A stretch of 64,000 nt of DNA from Chitinophaga niabensis (GTDB taxonomy: Bacteria > Bacteroidota > Bacteroidia > Chitinophagales > Chitinophagaceae). Of the stretch, positions 35,474 through 44,607 are shown piece by piece; position 1 is the first letter of the stretch; the number at the start of each line of letters is the position of its first letter. Position numbers and translations under genes: made by a program. The stretch is taken from contig NZ_CP154260.1 of assembly GCF_039545795.1 (NCBI RefSeq), positions 5,585,001 to 5,649,000 of the forward strand, written 5' to 3'. The notes under the pieces are model-generated. The model was given only the letters and a program-made list of their open reading frames with translations. It did no database searches and was not told the origin of the DNA.

Positions 35474-36760
35474 TTATTTCAAAGCCAGCAGCTCTTTGTA
35501 AGAACGCGTTTGTTTAGCCAGGATGGTGACAATGAAACCTATTAATCCTGTAACAGTAAACAGCAGTGCAAGCCCTCTGGCCATACCGGTACCGAACCAA
35601 TCCCCGATAAGGTCAGCTCCTGCGCCCGTAGTCATAAACGGAATGAAAACGTATTGCGCAATGGGGCCTATCATAAAAGCGGTTACAGGAGATGCGGCCT
35701 GTTCAATACTTTGTGCAAAACCAAACACCCGGCCCTGCCGCTCCGGTGGAATGGCCTTTTGAATGATGGTTTGCTCTGCTGCCTCCACTACGGGGATCAG
35801 GCAGAGGTATATAAACATGCCTACAGAGAGCAGAACAATGGAGGCCTGAATAGTGAAGAAGATGCAGATAAACCACATCAGCATGTTACATTGGAAAAGT
35901 ACTTTCAGGGGTGATTTTCCCAAACCTCTTTTCGCTACTACCAGGCCACCGATAATGAAACCTAAACTCAGTACACCCCAGAGCACTCCCCATACCTGCA
36001 CGGATACCATGGAGAGGCCGTATGCATCCATCAATGACATGAATACGCCACCGAGGAAATTATTAAAGCAGTTGAAAAATATAAGTCCGAAAAGACCGGG
36101 AATGAGTTTAATAACTTTGATGGTTCCTTTAACGTCTACTGTTTTAGGTTCTTCATGTACGGTGTGAACAATCTCATTCTCCTTCATGGGAATGGTCCAT
36201 AAATGCAGGATGGCCAGGAACATTAACACTACAGCTACTACAAGTGTCCAGAACATGCCCAGGAAACCAATAGCCATACCGCTCATGATGGAAGAGATGA
36301 GAAAGGCCGTACCCGTAGTACTGCCTACCAGGCCGTTTGCTTTATCACGGCTATCTTCCGGAATGAGGAACGTTACAGCAGTAGAAAGGGCTATCGACCG
36401 GATGTTTCCGATGATAGCCCCGAATAACGTCAGCAAAACAAATACCCATAACAATACACTGGCATCTTTGGTAAAAGCATCCTCCGGTGCCAGGAGATAT
36501 AATATAAAAGCAATGGTGTACAAAGAGAGTGAGCCGATGCTGGAAATGAGCATGGCTGTTTTCTTCCGGTACCTGTCTACCAGTGATCCGAGAAAAAAAC
36601 CGGAAAGGGCTACTGTTCCAAAATAAATGCCCGCCATCACGGAAGTGGCCAATACAGATTTCGTTTGCAGAAAAACCCAGAAAGTAACGGCAAACCAGAC
36701 GAATGTATTGGTAACGGAAGCAACGAGCGAGTTCGCTAATACAGCATAAAAGACCTTCAT
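35474..36760 (-). CDS. Major facilitator superfamily transporter
   Basis: The ATG at 36760 is chosen (428 residues); a TTG at 36784 is possible. About twelve hydrophobic helices are visible. The loop between helices 2 and 3 has the drug-exporter-like motif GSLVDRYRKKTAMLIS (about 54-69). A charged central loop (ENEIVHTVHEEPKTVDVKG) separates the halves. The C-terminal half has IQKAIPPERQGRVFGFAQSI. It is probably a drug or metabolite exporter of the enterobactin-exporter/MFS_3 type. It converges on the permease gene with one base between the stops. Confidence 0.9.
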   Translation of the reverse strand: MKVFYAVLANSLVASVTNTFVWFAVTFWVFLQTKSVLATSVMAGIYFGTVALSGFFLGSLVDRYRKKTAMLISSIGSLSLYTIAFILYLLAPEDAFTKDASVLLWVFVLLTLFGAIIGNIRSIALSTAVTFLIPEDSRDKANGLVGSTTGTAFLISSIMSGMAIGFLGMFWTLVVAVVLMFLAILHLWTIPMKENEIVHTVHEEPKTVDVKGTIKVIKLIPGLFGLIFFNCFNNFLGGVFMSLMDAYGLSMVSVQVWGVLWGVLSLGFIIGGLVVAKRGLGKSPLKVLFQCNMLMWFICIFFTIQASIVLLSVGMFIYLCLIPVVEAAEQTIIQKAIPPERQGRVFGFAQSIEQAASPVTAFMIGPIAQYVFIPFMTTGAGADLIGDWFGTGMARGLALLFTVTGLIGFIVTILAKQTRSYKELLALK

Positions 36761-37122
36761 AAGCGTGTATCTTGACCTGTGCAAAATAGTGTAAAATATG
36801 GTTTAGCCTGTGCCACCGTTTGACGTATAGTATTGGACGATGACTACCGTGATTCAAACTTACATTGATCCATTCAAATCATGGGGGGCTAAAAAGGCAA
36901 TCTTCGGGGGAATTGTGACACGGAAAATTTATTTGCCTGATTCCCAATTGTTTTATAATATTGTTTTTCAATTTATAAAGCATCGATATATTATTGTAAT
37001 TTGCTTTGAACTGTTTAATACCCCGATGCCCCGTTACCATATAATAGCAGCACACTCCTAAAAGACTTATTAGATTCAACATGCATAAATGGCCTCCCAT
37101 TTAGGCAAGTAAACTTGTATGT
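36761..37122. other. 362-bp AT-rich divergent intergenic region upstream of the DUF2589 cluster
   Basis: No convincing gene lies here. The right end, the leader of the DUF2589 gene, holds two small inverted repeats. AAATGG-CCTC-CCATTT is at 37087-37102 and CAAGT-AA-ACTTG at 37106-37117, the latter five bases before the start codon. They could affect translation initiation or bind a regulator. The remainder is AT-rich promoter-like DNA serving both directions. Confidence 0.5.
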
Positions 37123-37605
37123 ATGCCCCAAAAGAAAGAAGCATCAGTGTCACAGCCTTCGCTGGACCAGATGAGCCTTCAACGCATGATAGCAGGTCCC
37201 CTGCAGGCGATGATGGATGCACAAACCGCCTCTGCACTGGCTGCTGTGGAGCTTGTTAAAAAGTTAAGTTTCACCGGTGATGCACAGGTGGCTACGGTAG
37301 ACTTTTCTCATTACCGGGAAGGAAAAAAGATAGAACTCAAAGTGCCGCTGGTATCCTTAGTGCCTGTTAGTTGTTTACGCATAGCAGAAGTAAATATCAA
37401 TTTCAATGTTAAGCTGACGGGTATTGAAAAAACCGCCCCCAATGCAAGGTCCACAGGTTCCAGCATGAAAATGTCCGCAGGCTATCAACGTCAGTCCGGC
37501 AAAGAAAAAACCAGGGCATCCTTCCATTTTACCTTAGAGATGAAAGCAGTGCAGGACGAACTTCCCCCGGAATTAATACAACAACTCAAGATCCCCAATC
37601 CATAA
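37123..37605 (+). CDS. DUF2589-family protein (first copy)
   Basis: This 160-residue protein has no signal peptide or membrane helix, so it is predicted to be cytoplasmic. It carries the DUF2589 pattern: MIAGPLQAMMDAQ (about 23-35), VDFSHYREGKK, then KVPLVSLVPVSCLRIAEVNI (about 72-91) leading into a beta-strand-rich half, and a final KAVQDELPPELIQQL. It aligns over its whole length with the second copy 39 bases downstream. DUF2589 has no established function to my knowledge. It is the first gene of the 37.1-39.9 kb cluster. Confidence 0.88.
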   Translation: MPQKKEASVSQPSLDQMSLQRMIAGPLQAMMDAQTASALAAVELVKKLSFTGDAQVATVDFSHYREGKKIELKVPLVSLVPVSCLRIAEVNINFNVKLTGIEKTAPNARSTGSSMKMSAGYQRQSGKEKTRASFHFTLEMKAVQDELPPELIQQLKIPNP

Positions 37606-37644
37606 AAACCTATCTTTTTTTTCTCATACTTAAATGTCCAAACA

Positions 37645-38358
37645 ATGGCAAAGATTAATCCTAAAAGCCGCACCCCACGGCCAAAAGTAGCGCGGAGAAC
37701 TACTGTTGCTTCTCCCGTTCCAAGTGTTGAAGCTGCTACAGAACTTGCAGCCAGCACAGCCCAAAAATTATCCAAAGCTGTAACCGCAGGCAGAGGGATG
37801 GTATCCAAAGCTGGTCCAAACCCTGCAGGCCTCGTTTCAGAACTGAACAACATCGATTTCAAAAAAATGATCGGTGCACCCTTGCAGGCTTGTGTGGATG
37901 CACAGGTACAAAGCTCCCTGGCTACCATTAACTTCATCAATTCCGTTGGTTTTGTAACAAGCGACATGGGTAAGAAAGAGCTGGTTATGGTGGATTTCAC
38001 ACATGAAAGGGTAGATGTAAAAGATGATGGCTCTCCCATCAACAAGAAGACCTATTTAAAAGTTCCCCTGCTGGCCATGCTGCCTATCCCAAGCCTGCGC
38101 ATCGAACACGTAGTGATCGATTTCAACGCAAAACTGAACTCCGTTGAAACTTCCAGCGTATCTGACGAGCTGGGCATCAAAGCGGAATTAGCAGTTGGCT
38201 GGGGCCCTGTAAGCTTTAAAGCATCGGCCTCCTATCAACGTAAGTCCGTTACCGGCGTTGAAGTGAAAAAAGAGTTTGCACTCAACGTAAATGTAAAAGC
38301 TGTGCAGGATGAAATGCCTGCCGGACTGGAAAAGATCCTTGGGATGCTTTCCGCATAA
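37645..38358 (+). CDS. DUF2589-family protein (second copy, with basic Ala-rich N-terminus)
   Basis: A 237-residue paralogue of the preceding gene. Residues 1-65 are an extra basic and Ala-rich tail (NPKSRTPRPKVARRT). The DUF2589 core follows: MIGAPLQACVDAQ (about 75-87), VMVDFTHERVD, KVPLLAMLPIPSLRIEHVVI (about 134-153), ASYQRKS and KAVQDEMPAGLEKIL. Aligned residues shared with copy 1 include PLQA..DAQ, VDF.H, KVPL, LRI..V.I.FN.KL and KAVQDE.P. No secretion signal is seen. A strong terminator follows eight bases after the stop. Function unknown. Confidence 0.88.
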   Translation: MAKINPKSRTPRPKVARRTTVASPVPSVEAATELAASTAQKLSKAVTAGRGMVSKAGPNPAGLVSELNNIDFKKMIGAPLQACVDAQVQSSLATINFINSVGFVTSDMGKKELVMVDFTHERVDVKDDGSPINKKTYLKVPLLAMLPIPSLRIEHVVIDFNAKLNSVETSSVSDELGIKAELAVGWGPVSFKASASYQRKSVTGVEVKKEFALNVNVKAVQDEMPAGLEKILGMLSA

Positions 38359-38366
38359 GTACATAC

Positions 38367-38410
38367 TGGTATCTGGATGCTGAGGAGCATTCAGATACCA
38401 TTTTATTATT
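38367..38410 (+). terminator. Strong hairpin between the DUF2589 pair and the next two genes
   Basis: TGGTATCTGGATGCT (38367-38381) pairs with AGCATTCAGATACCA (38386-38400) over 15 positions, one of them G-T, around GAGG. TTTTATTATT follows. It lies between the second DUF2589 stop and the start at 38429, so it would end most transcripts after the pair or act as an attenuator. Confidence 0.88.
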
Positions 38411-38428
38411 CCTGTAACAATCACCGAT

Positions 38429-39292
38429 ATGTCTAATATTACACTGGCAGATTATGTAGGCTTTATCTTCTCTGAGATCACAAGGGCAAGAGACCATGCA
38501 GACAAAGTATCCAAAGACCTCGCCATCGCTTACTCGAAAGATGAAGTGCTGAAGCATTTTGCTGTTCCACGTTTCAAAATACCAGAAATGGAACTCACCA
38601 TTCCCGTGCTCATCTCTTCTGCTAAATTCTCCACCACTATGTTATTCAACATGCAGGAGGAAGAATTCAAAAAGTATGTAGCCGGTAAAGTGAACGCCGC
38701 TATCCAAACCCTCCTGATCAAAAGCAACAATGTTGAAACCGACTATACCGGAATCAATAATGAAGTTTTCACCAAACCCGTTTATTACGAAACAGCTTTG
38801 TCTACACCACCGCAGCAAACCTCCAGGCTTTCCAAAAACAAAAAAGTAGCCCGGCTACCGGGCGGCTCCCCGCAACCCACTGCCATAAATGTAATGGACC
38901 ATCCGGCACTGCCCAGGTTCTATCAGCAACTGGTCTCCAACCAGGACCCCGCCAAACCGGACAACATTGCACTGCTGGCACTGGCAGAGATCTTCAATGC
39001 CAAGATAAATGAATATGGCCTTCAGAGTGCTTACAGATCACACTACCCCAACAATGAATTGTTCCAGACGATGCTCACCGAGGTGATCCAGAAGATCAAG
39101 GAAAACACCATGGTTTCTGCAAGTAAAATGGAAAACTTACTCGTTAACCCGGAAACCAATCTCGTGAAGAGCGGCAGTAGTGACACCACGGTATTTACCA
39201 TTAAAGCCAAGATCATGGAAGAAGGGCTTTTTGTAAAAACGGTGAAAAATGAAGAAACCGGCAAAGAGGAATTATTGGTGGAATTTGAATAA
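38429..39292 (+). CDS. Uncharacterised protein of the DUF2589 cluster
   Basis: A 287-residue soluble protein with no signal peptide. The N-terminal helix (about 1-45) is followed by FKIPEMELTIPVLISSAKF (about 49-67), a run that resembles the KVPLL..IPSLRI region of the DUF2589 neighbours, so a related strand-rich fold is possible. A low-complexity linker (about 125-150, rich in Gln, Ser, Lys and Pro) precedes a mostly helical segment (about 155-235). The end has strands (TVFTIKAKIMEEGLFVKTVK). I do not recognise the family. The next gene starts nine bases after its stop. Confidence 0.78.
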   Translation: MSNITLADYVGFIFSEITRARDHADKVSKDLAIAYSKDEVLKHFAVPRFKIPEMELTIPVLISSAKFSTTMLFNMQEEEFKKYVAGKVNAAIQTLLIKSNNVETDYTGINNEVFTKPVYYETALSTPPQQTSRLSKNKKVARLPGGSPQPTAINVMDHPALPRFYQQLVSNQDPAKPDNIALLALAEIFNAKINEYGLQSAYRSHYPNNELFQTMLTEVIQKIKENTMVSASKMENLLVNPETNLVKSGSSDTTVFTIKAKIMEEGLFVKTVKNEETGKEELLVEFE

Positions 39293-39301
39293 ACCAGCGT
39301 T

Positions 39302-39925
39302 ATGCAGCGATTTTATTTTAATGATAAACAACAGTTCGCCCAACTCCTGGTATCCTTCAACAATGTGTCTGAAAAATTCAGTAAAAAGGATTACGATACA
39401 GATAAAGCGTTGAGGCAGTTGCTGGATAATGCCATCAAAATATACAAGGATGGCGGGTTCTCTGATAAGGAAAGCCAGTTGCAGGTATTGAGGGCGGAAC
39501 TGACCTCTGTAGAAAAAAACATTCACCCCCTCACCTACGAAAAGGTGCTGGTACGCAAAGGGGAAATGAGGACGAGCATATGCCTGAAAGTACTGCAATC
39601 ACTGGAGCAGTTGCTCCGGAATGATTATACTTATTGTACGGATAAATTACAGGAAGCCCGCGATATGATCTCCCAGATCTTACTGGCAGGTTTGCAGGGT
39701 GGCCTGCTTACAGATAATTTACTGGATTCCACCAACACGGAATCAGAACTGCAAAAGTTATGGAAGTTATTGTCTACTGATGGTAACCTGGCACTCGCGC
39801 AAAGGCGGGTGCTGATGAGTGTCAGCATTTATGATGCATTGCTCTTGCTGGAAGAACTGATCGGCGGCATGTTGAAAGCGGGCTTGAAGAAACCAAAACC
39901 TTCGGTGTTGCAATTGAAGGGGTAA
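39302..39925 (+). CDS. Uncharacterised helical protein ending the DUF2589 cluster
   Basis: A 207-residue soluble protein, almost entirely alpha-helical by composition and periodicity (FAQLLVSFNNVSEKFSKKDY, LQSLEQLLRNDYTYCTDKL, QILLAGLQGGLLTDNLL). It has no signal peptide, nucleotide-binding motif or membrane helix. I cannot place it in a family. It lies nine bases after the preceding gene and is almost certainly co-transcribed with it. It may be a helical partner of that protein. Confidence 0.75.
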   Translation: MQRFYFNDKQQFAQLLVSFNNVSEKFSKKDYDTDKALRQLLDNAIKIYKDGGFSDKESQLQVLRAELTSVEKNIHPLTYEKVLVRKGEMRTSICLKVLQSLEQLLRNDYTYCTDKLQEARDMISQILLAGLQGGLLTDNLLDSTNTESELQKLWKLLSTDGNLALAQRRVLMSVSIYDALLLLEELIGGMLKAGLKKPKPSVLQLKG

Positions 39926-39968
39926 GGCAATGTGTTGCTGTTACGTTTGAAAGAATGGATACTTTTTA

Positions 39969-41558
39969 CTATTTCAGGATGATGATCTGTTTCCTGTCCA
40001 GCAGTTTGCTTCTGTCTTCCATATCATAGAACACCAAAACATAACTACCTGCCGGGAGTCTGCTCATTTGTATACGTGTATTGCTTTCCGTTAATATCCG
40101 TGTATTGTGCAGCCTGCCGGCAATATCATACATTTCCATCCTCACCGCTTTGTGCAAACCGTATAAGCTTACGTAGAAAAGACCGTTGTTGGGATTGGGC
40201 GATACTTTGATCTCATAGAACCAGGGCACTTTTCTGATCTCCGAATAAGTGATCAGGCCATCCAGTCCCAGGACCTTCAGGCGGTAATAGGTCCAGTTAT
40301 CATAGAAATTATCATCCGGCACCGTGTAATATTGTACGCTCGTGTTCACTATGCCCCGGGGAGTTTTAGGAGGAAGTACCTTTACGGTGTAGAAACTATC
40401 TTCATTTTCCTTTCTGCGTTGCACTTCATATTGCAGGATGTTCACTTCCCTGGATGCTGCCCAGTTGGTTTCCACCATACGCAGGCTTACACGAAATGCA
40501 TTAAAGCCAAGGCTGCTGATAGCCCTGGGAACAAAAAGCGCGGATTTGGTAAAGTACACATTGTTCCCCAGGCCGCCGGGGAAAGTTCTTGTGTTGGTAT
40601 AGGAACTTAAGTTAAGCGGACCAGCGGTTAACCTGCCCGGATTTTCTACTGTGCCGGGAGGAATGGTATCCCAGCCGCCGGGGTTTCTGTACAGGGAAAT
40701 ATAACTGAATTCCCGGAGCAGGGTAAATGCAGGGCCTTCATCTTTTGCTTCATGTTGCAGCCATACGAATACATTGCTGCTGTTCCCGCCATGTGCGAGG
40801 TTCCATGTTTTTAATACATTGTTGCCGGAAAGGATACTACCCGATGTGGCATTCCTGTATACATTGTCGAACACACGTGCCCTGAAATTTTCAGAGGCGA
40901 ATTCCAGGTTCTGTAATGCAAGCGGGCTGTAACTACCTTCTTTAGTACCTATCGGGAATACCACCTGTTTATCCTGCGGGGTAATATGTTCCCGGTATAA
41001 AAAGCCGCCGCCCACATTCTGCCCTGTTACAATAAAACGTTTATCCGAATATCCTGAAATGATACCCGGTGAAAGGTTGCCCACTACAAGGTTCCAGCCA
41101 TTCAGGTGAAGGTGCCCGTTTTCGAAATTCAAGGTATTTCGGATCTTCAGATCGCTGAGATCATCAAGGTATACACCAAAGGGATTGTTGATACTAACAT
41201 TCGGAAAACTCGGGCCATTGCGGGTGCTGGCATTGTAGGCACCATAAATGTATTGCGGGGTTGTACCCTGCTGCATGAAACGGAAAATCCCGCCATAACC
41301 GGCTACCGTATCATTATAATCATGCTCATCTGTTAAAAGTGCTGTTTCATCATTCTTCCATTTTTGCCCGAAGAACATCACTACAGCGCCTTTCATAGAA
41401 CCGAAGCGGCCGTGATTTTGTACATCGCTGAAGATAGCGATGGTATCTGTTTTATGGGCCATGATATCTGCGTTGGCTGGAATGGACACACCGGTTTGGG
41501 CATAACATTCATTCACAGCAAAGAATAGCATAATGATATGTAAAAGAAATAGTCTCAT
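39969..41558 (-). CDS. Secreted protein with T9SS C-terminal sorting domain
   Basis: A 529-residue protein with a signal peptide (about 1-20, ending NECYAQ). The body is strand-rich and contains a fibronectin-like stretch near 375-450 (EVQRRKENEDSFYTVKVL). The last 75-80 residues (VSPNPNNGLFYVSLYG, IAGRLHNTRIL, RLPAGSYVLVF) are a type A T9SS sorting domain. It is therefore cargo for export to the surface. Its ATG overlaps the stop of the tail-fibre-like gene upstream, placing it last in a three-gene unit. Confidence 0.85.
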   Translation of the reverse strand: MRLFLLHIIMLFFAVNECYAQTGVSIPANADIMAHKTDTIAIFSDVQNHGRFGSMKGAVVMFFGQKWKNDETALLTDEHDYNDTVAGYGGIFRFMQQGTTPQYIYGAYNASTRNGPSFPNVSINNPFGVYLDDLSDLKIRNTLNFENGHLHLNGWNLVVGNLSPGIISGYSDKRFIVTGQNVGGGFLYREHITPQDKQVVFPIGTKEGSYSPLALQNLEFASENFRARVFDNVYRNATSGSILSGNNVLKTWNLAHGGNSSNVFVWLQHEAKDEGPAFTLLREFSYISLYRNPGGWDTIPPGTVENPGRLTAGPLNLSSYTNTRTFPGGLGNNVYFTKSALFVPRAISSLGFNAFRVSLRMVETNWAASREVNILQYEVQRRKENEDSFYTVKVLPPKTPRGIVNTSVQYYTVPDDNFYDNWTYYRLKVLGLDGLITYSEIRKVPWFYEIKVSPNPNNGLFYVSLYGLHKAVRMEMYDIAGRLHNTRILTESNTRIQMSRLPAGSYVLVFYDMEDRSKLLDRKQIIILK

Positions 41559-43048
41559 TTAATAATAGTGAGATCGAACGTGACTGTGCCCAATGTTTGA
41601 TTACCTAAAAAGCCAGCACCGGAATTTGTGAAATTGATGGTCAGCGTATTTGCACTGCTTACATATGCATAGGCAATAGCAACCCCATTCGCCAGGCTGG
41701 TCCTTGGATTAACAATCACAGAAGAGTTTGGGGTCAGCCCTGATATGGTCACTGTTCTTGTGAGACTGGACGAATAAGTAATATTGGTATTATCTGTCAG
41801 GCTAAAACTTGTTTTAGTGATCGCTGTCAGCACGGTGCCCGTTGCGCCCATTTTAAAATTCCCGCCTACATCCAATTTGGCCTGAGGAGTTGTGGTGGCA
41901 ATGCCTACCCTTTCTGATGGGGTCATTCTCATGGCTTCATTAGTGGATGCTGTTCCCCCTACCAGGAAGATGATATCTTTTGCCGCATTATTATTCACCA
42001 TGTAAAGATCATTGCCTGAACCAATAATATAGCAGTCATTCGCCTTACCTGTTTCGATAGGATTACCAGCCTGGTAAACATATTGTGACCCATTGATCCC
42101 CACGTTCATAAAATTGGTGGTCTCCGTACCATTATCTGCCGTAGCTACAAAATCTGAGCTGGATTGGCTGCCGGTGCCCAGGTTCCTGATGTTCACCTGG
42201 AAGTAGCTATCAATGCTCCCTTTGAGATACAATGCATTCACAGAAGTAGTAGTTCCTGCATCGATCAATACTTTCTCCGGATTTGTAGCATCAAAAGTAC
42301 TTGAGCCAATACCTACAAGCCCACGTGCACTATCAATATACATCCGCTGTACATTATTGGTGCGGAACCGCAGGCTCACATTATCTGTAGTTCCCAGGAA
42401 ATTAACGCCGCTGTTCAATCCGCTGTTTCCTGAAGTGTTCCATATTCCTGTGCCGGTTGCAAATGTAGACATCGGTATCTTTCTCACCAGGCCGCTGGTG
42501 AGCGTTAACAAGCTGTCCGCAGTCGTACTTGTGCCATTTTGCACTCCTGTAAGTGTCAATGGATTTGCTCCCTGCACATGCAGCTTAGTAGAAGGCGCGG
42601 TATTACCTATACCTACATTTCCTGCATTGGTAACACGCATCCTTTCAAGGTTATTGGTGATCACAGGCAGGTCAAAATTGCTGGTAGTGCCAAAATTCCG
42701 TATGCTGGAAACGGAATTTCCGCCTAAAGCCCAACCACTGGCTGCCAGTAAACCGGTGAAGTTGGCGGAATCTGCCACCCTTCGCCAGAAACCATTTTTA
42801 CGCACCATCAAACTATTATCCGGTGTAAAGAAAATGATCATGCCATTAGGAGCAGTGGTAAGTGTGGCAGCAGCCGTATCCGGGATACGGGGCAACAACA
42901 ATCCCTGTACATTGCTTTCCAGTTCAAGTACAGAAGATTTATTGATGATAGCAGGGTTAGAACCTAATTTCAATTGGGCTTGCGCAACTGGTGCCAGTAA
43001 CAGCAGCATCCACATGAAAAACAGGTAGCGTGCTTTATTCATGGTCAT
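41555..43048 (-). CDS. Tail-fibre-like secreted repeat protein (second of a pair)
   Basis: A 497-residue protein; starts at 43048 and 43042 are both possible and each precedes the signal peptide ending APVAQAQ. The conserved N-terminal module (LKLGSNPAIINKSSVLELES, then GLLLPRIP) is shared with the gene upstream. The middle has fibre-type repeats such as MRVTNAGNVGIGNTAPSTKL and GIATTTPQAKLDVGG, resembling phage tail-fibre and trimeric adhesin stalks. No autocleaving chaperone domain is visible. Surface adhesion is inferred. It overlaps the T9SS gene downstream by four bases. Confidence 0.8.
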   Translation of the reverse strand: MTMNKARYLFFMWMLLLLAPVAQAQLKLGSNPAIINKSSVLELESNVQGLLLPRIPDTAAATLTTAPNGMIIFFTPDNSLMVRKNGFWRRVADSANFTGLLAASGWALGGNSVSSIRNFGTTSNFDLPVITNNLERMRVTNAGNVGIGNTAPSTKLHVQGANPLTLTGVQNGTSTTADSLLTLTSGLVRKIPMSTFATGTGIWNTSGNSGLNSGVNFLGTTDNVSLRFRTNNVQRMYIDSARGLVGIGSSTFDATNPEKVLIDAGTTTSVNALYLKGSIDSYFQVNIRNLGTGSQSSSDFVATADNGTETTNFMNVGINGSQYVYQAGNPIETGKANDCYIIGSGNDLYMVNNNAAKDIIFLVGGTASTNEAMRMTPSERVGIATTTPQAKLDVGGNFKMGATGTVLTAITKTSFSLTDNTNITYSSSLTRTVTISGLTPNSSVIVNPRTSLANGVAIAYAYVSSANTLTINFTNSGAGFLGNQTLGTVTFDLTIIK

Positions 43049-43051
43049 TAC

Positions 43052-44293
43052 TTATTTCTTTATCACATACCAGTTCGTGCCGTCTGTTTGCAGGGTTACA
43101 AAGGTCCAGTCGTTATAGATAATATAATTTGTTCCGCCATCGATGCTACCGGAAGTAGGACTGATAGTAACCGCATTATCAATGCCGCCGGTACCGATCT
43201 TTTTGATCGTATACATTCTTCCGTTCAATCCGCTGGGGCTGGGCAGTGTAATGGTAATGGCGCCGGTGGAAGCATTTGCCAGGATGGTATTGTCTCCTGC
43301 TGTAGCCGTATAGTTAGCTGCAGTGTTGGTAATATTGGTGGCCATGGAACCATTCACCTGGAAAGTAGAGTTCGCAGCAGTTCCCTGAGCAAGCCCTACC
43401 GTCAGTGAGTCCCGGAAATTCTTGGCTCCGCCGAATGTTTGTGTTACAACAGATACGCCGCCGGGATTGGTAGCATCGGCAGGATGGAGTTTAATGGAAT
43501 CACTGGCGATGCTGATACCATTTGCATTGGTGAGTGTGGCAAAACCTGTTTTCAATATCCGGAAACGTGCAGCAGAATCAAAACGCGTCCAGTCACTCAG
43601 CGATAGCAAACCACGGGAAGTGGTACCGTTTCCATTCTGTGTAGGTACATTAAAAGTATGTACACCCGCTGCTGAGTTAATCGCAACGTCTGTCGTAACG
43701 GCACTGTCTATCCTAAAAGTCTGCACAGAATCCCGCAGCCCGTTGAGAGACACAATGGCATTGCTGAAAGCAGATGCAGCCATGGTCCTTTGTAATAAAG
43801 TACCTGTAGCAGGATCTATCACCAATACCTGTACCTGGTCAGTACCGGTACCAATAGTACCCGGTGCTACCGTTAAACTACCACTACCGGTTACGCGTAA
43901 ACGTTCTGCATTATTGGTTTTGAAGATGAGGGGTTGCTGATTGAGTGTACCCAGGAAATTAATGGCAGAGTCCAGACCGGCATTGCCTTTTGTATTCCAG
44001 TTACTACTATTGCCAACACTGTCTGCAGACATGCGCTGCCATAAATTATTCTTTCTGACAAACAGACTGGTGGAATCTGTTACATAAATGATCATCCCAT
44101 CCGGGGCTGTGTTGAGGGGTGAGGTGGTAAGATTTGCTCCGGGTATCCTGGGAAGCAACAGACCCTGCCTGTCAGATTCAAGTTCAAGAATGGATGATTT
44201 GTTGATCTGGCTCGGGTTAGAGCCAACCTTTAGCTGTGCAGAGGCAATACTGCTGAATAACAGCAATAGCACTGCAAATGCAATGTTCTTCAT
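43052..44293 (-). CDS. Tail-fibre-like secreted repeat protein (first of a pair)
   Basis: A 413-residue paralogue of the next gene. After the signal peptide (about 1-19, ending SIASAQ) it has the shared module LKVGSNPSQINKSSILELES, GLLLPRIP, and the segment TDSTSLFVRKNNLWQRM. Beta-helical or stalk-like repeats follow. The final domain (DNTILANASTGAITITLP, MYTIKKIGTGG, WTFVTLQTDGTNWYVI) resembles the C-terminal head of many fibre proteins. It starts the three-gene unit 44293-39969. Adhesin or fibre function is inferred from repeats only. Confidence 0.8.
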   Translation of the reverse strand: MKNIAFAVLLLLFSSIASAQLKVGSNPSQINKSSILELESDRQGLLLPRIPGANLTTSPLNTAPDGMIIYVTDSTSLFVRKNNLWQRMSADSVGNSSNWNTKGNAGLDSAINFLGTLNQQPLIFKTNNAERLRVTGSGSLTVAPGTIGTGTDQVQVLVIDPATGTLLQRTMAASAFSNAIVSLNGLRDSVQTFRIDSAVTTDVAINSAAGVHTFNVPTQNGNGTTSRGLLSLSDWTRFDSAARFRILKTGFATLTNANGISIASDSIKLHPADATNPGGVSVVTQTFGGAKNFRDSLTVGLAQGTAANSTFQVNGSMATNITNTAANYTATAGDNTILANASTGAITITLPSPSGLNGRMYTIKKIGTGGIDNAVTISPTSGSIDGGTNYIIYNDWTFVTLQTDGTNWYVIKK

Positions 44294-44607
44294 GGTATTA
44301 GATTTGAATATTTCAAGTTTGGAAAAAGCAGCCTGTCAAATTGTGAGATAATCTTTTCTAAACATGCCTACATAGCACATCCGCTTACTTGTAAGTCACT
44401 GGTTTAGTTATTAAAATTTGCTGCTTAGGCGGGGTTCAAATAATGTGTTACAGTTGTGTAATTCGGATTTATGGTTACGTAATATTCAAATAGTGTCCTG
44501 AAAATACGGATTTTAGCGAATATGGCAAAAAACAAACTGCTATATAGCTTGCAAACACATTTGTGCAAAAAATATTTGCGGAACGTAGAAAGTCCCGCAA
44601 ATACCTG
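44294..44607. other. 314-bp intergenic region upstream of the tail-fibre-like unit
   Basis: This AT-rich stretch lies between the esterase stop and the first fibre-like gene, both on the minus strand, and should hold that unit's promoter. I saw no convincing ORF, RNA gene or strong hairpin. Confidence 0.5.

Noticed and set aside
36840..37061. 73-codon plus-strand open frame in the intergenic region before the DUF2589 cluster
   Set aside because: AT-rich, hydrophobic by composition and without a recognisable signal, domain or operon context.
37491..38045. 184-codon minus-strand open frame opposite the second DUF2589 gene
   Set aside because: It lies opposite a gene with a clear paralogue and family motifs, and is a shadow of it.
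42213..43028. 271-codon plus-strand open frame opposite the tail-fibre-like gene
   Set aside because: Proline/valine-rich reverse shadow of a repetitive gene with signal peptide and paralogue.
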